From: Nostoc sp. UHCC 0702
GTDB taxonomy: Bacteria; Cyanobacteriota; Cyanobacteriia; Cyanobacteriales; Nostocaceae
Direction of reading: 5' to 3'
DNA: 64,000 nt
NCBI GenBank assembly: GCA_017164015.1
Contig: CP071065.1
Coordinates: 3,376,501-3,440,500, forward strand
Part shown: positions 10,232 to 18,876 of the stretch, in pieces
Numbering within the stretch: position 1 is the first letter of the stretch
How the letters are laid out: each line of letters starts with the position of its first letter
The notes under the pieces: generated by a model
What the model was told of the DNA's origin: nothing
Seen by the model: the letters and a program-made list of their open reading frames with translations, nothing else
Databases searched by the model: none
Made by a program: the position numbers and the translations under genes

Positions 10232-10362
10232 GAGTCAATTATAAATTGACTCATGAAGTCTGAAGTTTAGATGAAGTAATTTCAGCCTACTCTAACCTTT
10301 GGAAACGCTTGACAGCGAAGGGGAACAGCTTCGCCGAATATCCTTCAGACTTCAACCTTGTT

Positions 10363-11019
10363 TCAATGGAAAGGACAGCCTGTTGCCAATTTGTTTAAAA
10401 ACGAACTGGTGTCAAAAAAGTGTTCTAAGGATAAAATCTTCAAGTCGTCATTAACGCGAGCAATACTAACTCCGACCACTTCCACAGTTTCTCCAGTGGG
10501 TGCATGTTCTTTGTATGGGCCGCTAAAAGTTCCCCAATGTCGCCATTTAAATGTCACGTTTGGCGGCCCTGATAAAACTTCTGTTAGCTCCCATAAAAAG
10601 CCATTGGGAAATGCTTCATGGAAAATCTTCGCCGATGATTCAAAGCTTTCTACTGTTGACTTATAATGCTCCGTATCACCAAGAAATAAATTATAAGTTC
10701 CCACATCTGCTATATCTTCAGCAGTATAAGCTGGGCCGTTATTTGTGGTCATGCGAAACTTTTCAGCAACAACCGATACCCACTGCTGAGGATTTATTTT
10801 GTGGGATGCTTCCATCTCGAAAGCTCTGACAAGATTTTGCACTATGGCTTCTAGAGAGCCTTCAAGGTGCTGGTATTGACTCTGTTGTTTGAGATATTCA
10901 TTAGTATGAGAGTAATCAGGACGTGCTTGATATCGCCACTCAACATTAGCATCATTAGAGATGACAGTATCTCTATCTTGTATCCAAAGAGGCTGGTTGG
11001 TAGATTGTTCTGTACTCAT
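10363..11019 (-). CDS. SnoaL-like / NTF2-fold ester cyclase family protein
   Basis: This 218-aa protein shows the NTF2-like features of SnoaL polyketide cyclases and their many uncharacterised relatives: an N-terminal helical part, then a cone-shaped sheet with FHEAFPNGFLWEL, VTFKWRHWGTFSGPYKEHAPTG and a C-terminal DDLKILSLEHFFD strand. No signal peptide is present. SnoaL enzymes close polyketide rings, but most bacterial homologues of this size have no known substrate and no polyketide gene is nearby. It lies between tmk and holB on the same strand, 131 bp from holB. Treat the cyclase name as a fold assignment, not a function. Confidence 0.7.
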   Translation of the reverse strand: MSTEQSTNQPLWIQDRDTVISNDANVEWRYQARPDYSHTNEYLKQQSQYQHLEGSLEAIVQNLVRAFEMEASHKINPQQWVSVVAEKFRMTTNNGPAYTAEDIADVGTYNLFLGDTEHYKSTVESFESSAKIFHEAFPNGFLWELTEVLSGPPNVTFKWRHWGTFSGPYKEHAPTGETVEVVGVSIARVNDDLKILSLEHFFDTSSFLNKLATGCPFH

Positions 11020-11104
11020 TCAAGTTTCTCTGAATTAGGATTGGCTGAAAACACAAGTTATGGAATTGCCATTCCACAAATCTATACACCTTTTCTAATT
11101 TTGT

Positions 11105-11232
11105 CATTAAAGCAGGCAGGAATTAAGAGTTAGGAGTTAGGAGTTAAAAGTGAAGAATTATTTCATTTATCCCCCTCATCTCCCCTGCTCCCCTGCTCCC
11201 CTACTCCCCTGCTCCCCTGCTCCCCTAGCCAA
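11105..11232. repeat. STRR cluster upstream of the SnoaL-like gene
   Basis: TTAGGAG-type heptamers (about 11115-11145) are followed by a CCCCTGCT array (about 11170-11225), which ends a few bases from the tmk stop codon. No gene is supported in the gap. Confidence 0.7.
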
Positions 11233-11235
11233 GTA

Positions 11236-11883
11236 TCATTTTATATCTAAGCTCCAAGATTCTCGACGATCGCCTATAATCTCTTGAATCTGCTTTTGGA
11301 CAGCCTCTTTACTCAAGATGCCATCTAAGCGTACAATTCGAGACGGATAGGATGCAGCTAACTGTACATATCCTTGTTGAACACGCTGATGAAAAGCGAT
11401 CGTTTCTTGCTCGATGCGGTCTAACCCAGCTTCGTCGCCACGTTTACGCGCTAGTCCCACTTCGACATCGACATCTAGCCAGATAGTTAAATCACTTTCT
11501 AAACCACCAGTGGCAATATAATTAAGCTGATTGATTAAATTTATATTCAAACCCCGTCCATAACCTTGGTAGGCAATGGTAGAGTCAGTGTAGCGATCGC
11601 ACAATATATATTTTCCTAGTGCGAGATTTGGTTTGAGTTCTTGTGCAACGTGTTGCGCTCTGTCAGCCGCATACAACAATAATTCTGTGACTTCAGCCAC
11701 TGGTTTATTCTCTGACTTTTCTAGCAACAAGCGACGCAAATCTAAACCTAACTCTGTTCCCCCAGGTTCACGAGTAACTACTACCGAGACACCTAAACTT
11801 TGCAACCATTGACAACAAAGCTGGATTTGGCTAGTTTTGCCACAGCCTTCTACCCCTTCAAATACAATCAATCTGCCACTCAT
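11236..11883 (-). CDS. tmk: Thymidylate kinase
   Basis: It phosphorylates dTMP to dTDP for DNA synthesis. The P-loop FEGVEGCGKTSQ is near the N-terminus, followed by the DRx-type TREPGGTELG motif and the LID/substrate segment CDRYTDSTIAYQGYGRG; 215 aa fits the family. I chose the ATG at 11883 (MSGRLIVFEG), which matches the conserved start; a GTG 15 bases upstream adds five unconserved residues. It sits between the Nudix gene and the SnoaL-like gene on the same strand, with an STRR array just upstream (11900-11985). Confidence 0.95.
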   Translation of the reverse strand: MSGRLIVFEGVEGCGKTSQIQLCCQWLQSLGVSVVVTREPGGTELGLDLRRLLLEKSENKPVAEVTELLLYAADRAQHVAQELKPNLALGKYILCDRYTDSTIAYQGYGRGLNINLINQLNYIATGGLESDLTIWLDVDVEVGLARKRGDEAGLDRIEQETIAFHQRVQQGYVQLAASYPSRIVRLDGILSKEAVQKQIQEIIGDRRESWSLDIK

Positions 11884-11899
11884 GTGGTTTAATTTCACT

Positions 11900-11985
11900 G
11901 TTGTTAGTTGTCAGTTGTCAGTTGTCAGTTGTTGGTTGTTAGTTGCAACTGACCACTGACCACTGACTAATGACTAATGACTAAA
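11900..11985. repeat. STRR array between the Nudix gene and tmk
   Basis: Tandem AGTTGTC heptamers (about 11905-11940) are followed by an inverse-sense run of CTGACCA/CTAATGA heptamers (about 11945-11980). The arms are partly complementary. The array reaches the stop codon of the Nudix gene. Confidence 0.75.
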
Positions 11986-12529
11986 TTAAAAAAGAACGTG
12001 CCAGCAAAAAGCTAGAAATTGATTTAGCATCTACTGGTTCTCCATCGAGGATGGCTTTTTCCAGTTCTTCGGGAGTCAATAATACAGTTTCAATGTCCTC
12101 GTCTTCATCTTTTGCTGGCGGTGTCTCCAACTTTTGTAAATCTCGTGCCAAAAAGGCATAGATAATTTCGTCAGAATAGCCAGGAGCGAGGAAAAATTCA
12201 CCTAATTTGTCCCATTTTCCAGCAGTATAACCAGTTTCTTCTGCAATTTCGCGTTGGATTGTCTCTAGGGGATCTTCATTACGTTCTAGAGTGCCGGCAG
12301 GAAACTCTAATATTCGTCCTTGAATTGCAAAACGATATTGGCGCACAAGTACAAGTTTCCCTTCTGGTGTTATGGGTACTGCTAAAGCGCCACCAGGGTG
12401 ACGAACACACTCCCATTCCCCCTCTATTTTATTGGGCAAACGCAAGCGATTAACTTCAAAATTAAATTTACGCCCCTTATAAAGTAAGCGTTGTTTCAAC
12501 AGTTGCGGTAATTCTCTACCTAATGGCAT
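11981..12529 (-). CDS. Nudix hydrolase, ADP-ribose pyrophosphatase type
   Basis: A 182-aa protein with a complete Nudix box, G-x5-E-x7-REIAEETGY, starting in GTLERNED at about residue 80. The preceding LVRQYRFAIQGRILEFPAG segment and the following glycine and proline-rich GEFFLAPGYSDEIIYAFLA are typical of ADP-sugar pyrophosphatases, which clear ADP-ribose to AMP and ribose-5-phosphate. The exact substrate is inferred from family resemblance only. It lies 87 bases downstream of folK on the same strand and upstream of tmk, so it is likely co-transcribed with both. Confidence 0.85.
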   Translation of the reverse strand: MPLGRELPQLLKQRLLYKGRKFNFEVNRLRLPNKIEGEWECVRHPGGALAVPITPEGKLVLVRQYRFAIQGRILEFPAGTLERNEDPLETIQREIAEETGYTAGKWDKLGEFFLAPGYSDEIIYAFLARDLQKLETPPAKDEDEDIETVLLTPEELEKAILDGEPVDAKSISSFLLARSFLI

Positions 12530-12616
12530 AGTAAAAATATTGTGTCTTTAAAATACAGAGATAGGCACTGAGATAATTGCTAAATCAGCCTTTTGTGCGT
12601 TTATTGGGTAGTAATT

Positions 12617-13138
12617 TTAACTGCCCTCTAGCAAATATACATCAGAACAGTCTACATCTTTTAGCAAATCTTTAATCACTCTTTGGGAAATCGGTTCTAT
12701 CCAATCTGGGGCAATTTCTGCTAGTGGTACTAGGACAAAAGCTCGCTCACGCATTCTCGGATGGGGAATCTGGAGGGTTGGCGTATCTAGTATTATGTCA
12801 TCATATAACAACAAATCTAAATCTAGCGATCGCGGCCCCCAGTGCTGGCTACGCACCCGGCCAAATTTTTGCTCTGTAGCTAACAATGTATCCAAAAATA
12901 GCTGCGGTGGCAGTTCTACTTCTAAAATGGCGCAACCATTCCAGTAGTCTGGCTGGGGTGGCCCCACTGCTTTGGTTTTATACCAACTGGATGTTGCTTT
13001 GAGCGTAATCCCTGGTGTCTGGGCTAATGTCTCTATAGCTGCTGCTAAAATTGCACGGCTTTCACCCATATTACTACCAAGAGCGATCGCACTCCCATTG
13101 GCTAAACTATTCTCTGGCTGCTTTGGTGCATCCTTCAC
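12617..13138 (-). CDS. folK: HPPK, folate biosynthesis pyrophosphokinase
   Basis: 2-amino-4-hydroxy-6-hydroxymethyldihydropteridine pyrophosphokinase transfers pyrophosphate from ATP to the pterin precursor of folate. The IALGSNMGES start of the fold, the KAVGPPQPDYWNG loop and the signature RSQHWGPRSLDLDLLLYDD with its metal-binding aspartates are all present in 173 aa. The start is a GTG (13138); no in-frame ATG lies upstream before a stop. It heads the leftward folK - nudix - tmk cluster. Confidence 0.93.
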   Translation of the reverse strand: MKDAPKQPENSLANGSAIALGSNMGESRAILAAAIETLAQTPGITLKATSSWYKTKAVGPPQPDYWNGCAILEVELPPQLFLDTLLATEQKFGRVRSQHWGPRSLDLDLLLYDDIILDTPTLQIPHPRMRERAFVLVPLAEIAPDWIEPISQRVIKDLLKDVDCSDVYLLEGS

Positions 13139-13432
13139 ATTTGTACCAAGTATTTTTAATCATCTTATGGCTTTTAACTATTACCTGAAATTACCATATT
13201 TTTTGTCAGCAAAGAAAAATAAGGTAATTTTAAAATAGATTGTGTAGCACTGAATTCAGTTATTTATTTATAAGCTATTATACTAACACGAACGTGGTGT
13301 GCTAACCCCAAGATAATTACATGGTGCTTAGGTGTTAGCTAGTTTGAGCGAGGAACTGACGTAGGGAAGTTTACCTCCTAGTTCAAGCAACGAGCAACTA
13401 AGTTAAGTGACTCTGACAAGGAGGAACCGCGA

Positions 13433-15799
13433 TTGCGGCCTGGTAATCGTTACGAAAGTAAAAAATCCACAGATGAAAGCTTACCCCCAACAAAACCGAC
13501 AAGGGTAAGACAGTTATTGAGCCAGGTGAGTGGCATATCATCTGGGTTGGTTGGTAAATTTACCAGCCGCGAAAAACCGTTTTATCGTCGCCTGTGGTTT
13601 TGGACAAGCTTAAGTCTAGGTGGTGGGTTCATAGCCTTTAACCACGTTTTAGGGTCAATAGATCGGACTTTGCCGGATAAATCTGAACTCAATGCTGTGA
13701 TCCGAGAGCAAACATTGACCATCAAAGCTAGTGATGGCACTATCCTACAACAACAAGGAGAAGCCACCAGAGAACAGTTAACCCTAAAGCAAATCCCAGA
13801 TCAACTCAAAAAAGCTTTCATTGCCTCAGAAGATAGAAGATTTAACCAACACAATGGAGTCGATCCTCAAGGGATTATTAGAGCAGTTTGGAATAATTTG
13901 CGATCGCAGGATGTCGTTGAAGGTGGTAGTACCATCACCCAACAACTAGCGCGAATTCTCTTTCTCAAGCAAGAGCGGACAATCTGGCGCAAACTCAAAG
14001 AAGTCCGTCTTTCACAAAAAATGGAGAAAGAATTGTCCAAAGACCAGATTTTAGAGCGTTATCTGAATTTGGTGTATTTGGGTTCTGGGGCTTACGGTGT
14101 CGCAGATGCAGCATGGGTATACTTCAGTAAACCTGTGGATCAACTAACTCTAGCGGAAATGGCAACAATTGCCGGCTTAGCTCCCGCCCCCAGCTTGTAC
14201 TCCCCAGAGCAGAATCCCGAAGCCGCTAAACAGCGGCGGAATCTGGTATTACAAAGGATGCAAGAAGATGGCATCATTACAGCAGGCGAAAGGCTTGCAG
14301 CTACACAGCAATCAATCATCCTCAAAGCCAGTTCACCCAAGCGACTGCAAGTAGAATCTCCCTACTTTACCAGCTATATCCAAAAAGAATTACCAAAATA
14401 CGTTTCCCCCGATGTGCTAGCAGGTGGGGGTCTAATAGTGGAAACCACTTTAAACCCGGCTTGGCAAAAAGCAGCAGAAGAAGCAGTTGCCAAAACTTTG
14501 CGAAATCAAGGTCGCTGGGAAAACTTTAAACAAGCAGCTTTGGTAGCCATTGACCCCCGTACTGGCACAATTGAGGCAATGGTGGGAGGTAGCGATTTTG
14601 GTAAAAACCAGTTTAATCGCGTTACCCAGGCACAGCGTCAGCCAGGATCGACATTTAAAGGATTTGTCTATGCTACAGCGATCGCTAGCGGCAAGAGTCC
14701 CTACGACAGCTACATAGATCAACCCTTTGTAGTAGATGGTTATGAGCCAAAAAATTATGGTGAAAACTTCCACGGCTCCATGACCATGCTAGAAGCCCTC
14801 ACACGTTCCATCAATATAATCGCGGTGAAGGTATTGATTGATGTGGGATTTGAGCCAACCATTAAACTAGCTCAAGGTATGGGAATTAAATCCCAGCTGA
14901 AGCCCACTTATTCCCTAGCTCTTGGCTCCAATGAAGTAAATTTGCTGGAATTGACCAGCGCTTACGGCGGCTTCGCCACCCAAGGATTACACACAGAACC
15001 ACATGGCATTCGCCGCATCGTCAACCGCCAAGGTAAAGTGATTTGGTCAGATAATTTGCAGCCACAGCGAGTCCTTGATGCTGATAGCGCCGCCATCATG
15101 ACCTGGATGCTACGCAACGTAGTGACAGATGGTACTGGTGGTGCTGCCCAATTAGATGATAGACCTGTGGCTGGCAAAACTGGCACTTCTGATGAAGCCC
15201 GCGATTTGTGGTTTATTGGTTACATTCCTCAATTAGTTACAGGTGTTTGGTTAGGTAATGATGACAACCGCCCCACTTGGGGAAGCAGTAGCAGCGCTGC
15301 TTACACGTGGCATGAATTTATGGAAAAAGCTGTCAAGGAAATACCTGTAGAAAAGTTTCCCACTAGACCTAAGCTAGAGGGTCGCAAAGGCAGCATTAAG
15401 ACGCAGCGGATCAAGCCCCAACGAGTAATTAATCGCTCTGTTTCTTCAGACGATGACGATGAGCAATCAGCAGAGCAAAATTCTCGCAATTCTGACGAAA
15501 ACCGCTCATCTAGAAGAAGTAGAAGACGTTACCAGCAAGAGGACAACCCATCTTCAGATCCACCAAGAAGACGGCGGCGTTATCGTAGCCAAGAATCAAC
15601 TTCCAGCGAATCTTCCTCACAGCCATCTCAACCATCTCGTACCAGAAGGCGATATAGACAAGCAGACTCAGATTCGCCGCCTCCTACTAGGAGGGTTCGC
15701 CGGACTTCATCCTCCAACAGCAGTAGTTCCGGTTCTTCAAGTTCTCCACGACAACAACCTTCTTGGCGGGAGAGACTCAGACCAAGCTCTTCGGAATAG
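13433..15799 (+). CDS. Class A penicillin-binding protein (PBP1-type)
   Basis: A bifunctional peptidoglycan synthase of 788 aa. A single membrane anchor (about 55-75) precedes the GT51 glycosyltransferase, with EDRRFNQHNGVD (from 133) and EGGSTITQQLAR (from 163), then the transpeptidase with STFK (406-409), SIN (459-461) and KTGTS (582-586). After about residue 640 comes a 150-residue hydrophilic tail of Arg/Ser/Pro low complexity (many RRR and SSS runs) with no domain. The start is TTG, supported by a strong AAGGAGG eight bases upstream. The transpeptidase acts on the periplasmic face. The long upstream gap (13139-13432) has no gene. Confidence 0.93.
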   Translation: MRPGNRYESKKSTDESLPPTKPTRVRQLLSQVSGISSGLVGKFTSREKPFYRRLWFWTSLSLGGGFIAFNHVLGSIDRTLPDKSELNAVIREQTLTIKASDGTILQQQGEATREQLTLKQIPDQLKKAFIASEDRRFNQHNGVDPQGIIRAVWNNLRSQDVVEGGSTITQQLARILFLKQERTIWRKLKEVRLSQKMEKELSKDQILERYLNLVYLGSGAYGVADAAWVYFSKPVDQLTLAEMATIAGLAPAPSLYSPEQNPEAAKQRRNLVLQRMQEDGIITAGERLAATQQSIILKASSPKRLQVESPYFTSYIQKELPKYVSPDVLAGGGLIVETTLNPAWQKAAEEAVAKTLRNQGRWENFKQAALVAIDPRTGTIEAMVGGSDFGKNQFNRVTQAQRQPGSTFKGFVYATAIASGKSPYDSYIDQPFVVDGYEPKNYGENFHGSMTMLEALTRSINIIAVKVLIDVGFEPTIKLAQGMGIKSQLKPTYSLALGSNEVNLLELTSAYGGFATQGLHTEPHGIRRIVNRQGKVIWSDNLQPQRVLDADSAAIMTWMLRNVVTDGTGGAAQLDDRPVAGKTGTSDEARDLWFIGYIPQLVTGVWLGNDDNRPTWGSSSSAAYTWHEFMEKAVKEIPVEKFPTRPKLEGRKGSIKTQRIKPQRVINRSVSSDDDDEQSAEQNSRNSDENRSSRRSRRRYQQEDNPSSDPPRRRRRYRSQESTSSESSSQPSQPSRTRRRYRQADSDSPPPTRRVRRTSSSNSSSSGSSSSPRQQPSWRERLRPSSSE

Positions 15800-16140
15800 G
15801 GAGTAGGGGAGTAGGGGAGCAGGGGACTAAATTCTTCCTCATTAACCTCATCCCCTCATCTGCCGATAGGTAATTGTGGTTGCTCGGTAGTATATGATAT
15901 GATACCAGTCCGCTTTGTATTAATTGTACAGGTGGCTTTTTTTTGCATCAATACTAAGCATACAAACTTTATGCAAAACTAACATTACGTCAAATTAACT
16001 ATTATTTAGGGCTTGTCAAGCTCTAGCCAATTCAATATTTATCAGAAATATTGCTAGGACTTAAGAACAGCCAAATAAAAAAGACCCCGTAATGGTTCTA
16101 CCTTTCTGTTAACCGCCATCAATCATCAACCAGTAGCCAG
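15800..16140. other. Intergenic region with a short STRR run
   Basis: A GTAGGGGA heptamer-type run (about 15799-15825) follows the penicillin-binding protein gene; the rest is AT-rich and presumably carries the promoter of the MFS gene. No RNA gene or operator recognised. Confidence 0.5.
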
Positions 16141-17460
16141 ATGTTACCAACTAATAGAGAAAATTTCCCAAAAGACAAATTCAAGTTAGTTTTTTTTGAA
16201 CTTCCACCTGCGTTGAAATCTCCGAATTTTTCTTGTTTCGTGATTGGAGAGAGCTTATCTTTTTTTGGCTCTTGGATGACACAAATTGCCTTAGTATGGT
16301 TGGTTTATCAATTAACTAATTCAGCTATCTTAGTGGGCATAGCTGGATTTACAAATCAAGCTATGGGCTTGATTATTACACCAATAGTAGGAGTATTGTT
16401 GGATCGTTGGAATATACGGTACGTTTTATTAACGACTCAGTTAGTATCTATCTTGTTATCTTCTGCACTCACCTATTTAACTCTGAGCGATAATATCACT
16501 GTCACATTTATAATTATTATTGGTATACTCCAGGGAACAGTCAAAGCTTTTGATTTGCCAGCACGTCAGGTAATTATCCCTAGACTTGTGGAAAATAAAG
16601 CAGATACTTATAGTGCGATCGCTTCCCATTCTTTTTTGATTAATACTGCTAAATTTGTCAGTCCGATGATTGGGGGTTTATTAATTGCGAGATCCGGAGC
16701 GGCTTCATGCTTTTTAGTAGATAGTGTTAGCTACATCCCATTTTTATCTTCTATTTTAACTATCCAAGTCAAACCAATTATTAATAATTCATTGGTTTCC
16801 AAAACACAAATATGGCAAAACCTGAAAGAAGGCTTTGTGTTTGCCTATGAGTTGTTGCCTATCAAATATGTGTTAATGCTACAAATCTTAATTTGCTTTA
16901 TGGCAATGACTCATGTAAACTTAATCCCTATCTTTGCTAAGGAAGTTTTGCATGGGAATGCTGAAACTATGGGATTCCTCATGACAGCTTCAGCACTTGG
17001 TTCTATCGTTTCTGGAATTTATTTAGTTTCCCGAAAACAAGTTATAGGACTGGAAAAAATTATGGCACGTTCTGCTGCCATTCTCGGTTTATCTTTAATA
17101 ATTTTTTCTCGGACTACGAGAATAGAAATATGCTTAATATTTATGTTTATTATCGGCATGAATAATACCCTAACTCTCGCTTCTATTAATAATTTTATGC
17201 AATCAATTTTACTTGACGAAAATAAAAGAGGTAGAGTTACAAGTATATTTATGACAGGTTTCTTGGGAATACTTCCTTTTGGGAATTTATTTTTTGGAGG
17301 GCTAGCAGATAAAATTGGTGTTACTAATGCTTTACTATTTGGTGGTGCTAGTTGTGTAATAGGAGCCTATATCTTTAGTAGACAACTGCCGACTATGAGA
17401 AAAATACTGTCTCCTATATATGCAGAATTGGGTTTAAGTTCACAGTCAAATCAGGGATAA
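16141..17460 (+). CDS. MFS transporter, MFS_3 / EntS-like exporter family
   Basis: The 439-aa protein has about 12 hydrophobic segments, starting with FGSWMTQIALVWLVYQL and the family-typical loop motif GVLLDRWNIRYVLL between helices 2 and 3, then GTVKAFDLPARQVIIPRLV. This is the pattern of the MFS_3 group, which includes the enterobactin exporter EntS and macrolide exporters. It sits in the inner membrane and is probably a proton-driven exporter; the substrate is unknown. Codon use is AT-rich compared with the PBP gene on its left. The ATG has no strong ribosome-binding site in front, so the start is a little uncertain. Confidence 0.85.
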   Translation: MLPTNRENFPKDKFKLVFFELPPALKSPNFSCFVIGESLSFFGSWMTQIALVWLVYQLTNSAILVGIAGFTNQAMGLIITPIVGVLLDRWNIRYVLLTTQLVSILLSSALTYLTLSDNITVTFIIIIGILQGTVKAFDLPARQVIIPRLVENKADTYSAIASHSFLINTAKFVSPMIGGLLIARSGAASCFLVDSVSYIPFLSSILTIQVKPIINNSLVSKTQIWQNLKEGFVFAYELLPIKYVLMLQILICFMAMTHVNLIPIFAKEVLHGNAETMGFLMTASALGSIVSGIYLVSRKQVIGLEKIMARSAAILGLSLIIFSRTTRIEICLIFMFIIGMNNTLTLASINNFMQSILLDENKRGRVTSIFMTGFLGILPFGNLFFGGLADKIGVTNALLFGGASCVIGAYIFSRQLPTMRKILSPIYAELGLSSQSNQG

Positions 17461-17684
17461 ATCCTCATACCCTAGTAGTACCAATGCTAATGCTGGTGTA
17501 AGTTTTACAGCAATGTTATTTTTATCAAGCGCTCTCTAAACGGTGAAAAGTCAGACGCACTGGTTTGGGATACCCATCACTAAGACAATCGTACTTTTAA
17601 GTACCCCGAAAACAGCGAATGTTCAGAAGGTTGATTTCACCTAAAATTGGGTAAAGAAAGTATCAGACGACGAAATAAACAGTG

Positions 17685-17835
17685 AAATTCCTCGTCCACA
17701 AGGGGACGAGGAATTTGGTAATAGGTAATTGGTAATAGGTAATTGGCCCATTACCAATTACCTATTACCCATTACCAAAGCGGCGGGGCGGCTTTCCTCC
17801 CCACCCACGAGGGATGGCGCTTCCCGCCGCTTTTA
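17685..17835. repeat. Three consecutive strong hairpins
   Basis: Hairpin 1 is AAATTCCTCGTCC with its complement (17685-17716). Hairpin 2 is built from GGTAATAGGTAATTGG heptamer words and their complement (about 17714-17778). Hairpin 3 has AAAGCGGCGGG/CCCGCCGCTTT arms (about 17777-17834). They abut, so a transcript through them would fold into three stems in a row. They lie 225 bp after the MFS stop codon. Confidence 0.7.
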
Positions 17836-18027
17836 GTGAAAGACTGATGCTGGTGGGGCATATCTAACATTTAAAATGCTGTGGAAGGAAAAAAATAGGG
17901 TTAAAAGTTGCAGTAAATGTAAACAAATATTTCACTTTGCTAGTAGATAAATAATTCTTCATAAACGCTGGAATCCAATATGAATAAGATGCCGCAAATA
18001 TTTTAGTAAAAAATTTGAAATTTTTTT

Positions 18028-18183
18028 AACGTGAGTTCGACGAGTATAAAAGACCCCTCTCCAAACCTCTCCCCCACGGTGGGAGAGGCTTTGAAACCTT
18101 AATTTTTTGGTTCAAAACTCGAAAAATTTTTGCCCCTCTCCGCGTCCAATAGGGGTTGGGGAGAGGTTCATCGAACTCACGTT
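18028..18183. mobile_element. MITE-like element, AACGTGAGTTCGA terminal repeats
   Basis: Perfect 13-bp inverted ends (18028-18040 and 18171-18183) enclose 130 bp without an ORF. The interior is a large imperfect stem of CCCCTCTCC / GGAGAGG words. A related element with the same ends lies at 56532-56789. No transposase for it is present in the window. Confidence 0.75.
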
Positions 18184-18297
18184 TTTTTAAGCTTAACTAC
18201 TATCGCAATTACACTTACAGTACTAGCATCCATATAAATACTGTTTTCTACCTTTGTCAGTTTGTATAGAATAGATACTATTCATAACATTATTACT

Positions 18298-18591
18298 ATG
18301 CATACCAATATTACGGACGAACTCAACAAGCAGCTTCATGCAGCTTGTCTCATATCTTGCACCTCTACGTACAACCCCAGGTAAAGTAAAAAAATGCGCG
18401 ATAAAGCTACCTCATTTTTATGGGCTTTTATTGCTAAATCAAGGGTTTTGTTTTTTTACTGAGTAATAAAATTACATCAAATTTTCTTGGTGCAAGATGT
18501 GAGTTGTGCTTTGCGTGATCTGAAAATGAGTCAAGTTGTAGTGGAATTAATCAAGCAATGGCTGGCTAGTGAAAGACATTGGTCTAGTTAG
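18298..18591 (+). pseudogene. Ribbon-helix-helix antitoxin-like gene split by a MITE
   Basis: The ATG at 18298 starts MHTNITDELNKQLHAAC, which breaks off at 18348. After removing 18349-18503 and one copy of the TTGT target duplication the frame resumes at 18508 as ALRDLKMSQVVVELIKQWL and ends at the TAG at 18589-18591. The rejoined 44-aa protein looks like the small CopG/ParD-like RHH family, in which a strand is followed by two helices and the KxSQVVxELI segment is typical. Such proteins are usually antitoxins or partition-type DNA-binding proteins. No toxin gene was recognised next to it. With the element in place only a short, unrelated-tailed peptide can be made. Confidence 0.7.
18349..18503. 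mobile_element. 155-bp MITE with TTGT target duplication, inserted in a gene
   Basis: The ends are CTCATATCTTGCACC (18349-18363) and, in reverse complement, CTCACATCTTGCACC (18489-18503), 14 of 15 identical. The 4-bp TTGT is duplicated on both sides (18345-18348 and 18504-18507). Excision of the element with one TTGT restores an open reading frame, which independently fixes the boundaries. There is no ORF inside. A possible relative with ATCTTGCAC ends is at about 39687-39815. Confidence 0.8.
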
Positions 18592-18876
18592 CTAAAGGGT
18601 GAGAATTTGTTGTGAATTAAATATAGCTAAATAGCTAGCCAGATATTGCTTCACTAGCTAAAAGAATTAGATGGCATTGTTGATCATAGTACTAAATAAC
18701 AAAATAGCTGACAACTGTTTTTAGCAATGCAAAATCTACTATCAAATCAAGCTAAATAAAAGTCAACATCAACAGTTGTGATAAGCAATAATCAGTGCTT
18801 ATAGTGTTAAAGTCTAAGCTCAAGATATTGCTCATAAAACATTTGTACGTCTATAAAAATTGTAGATCATACGCTT

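Noticed and set aside
13242..13432. Possible riboswitch or leader before the penicillin-binding protein gene
   Set aside because: Some local pairing is possible but no known motif or convincing terminator/anti-terminator could be drawn.
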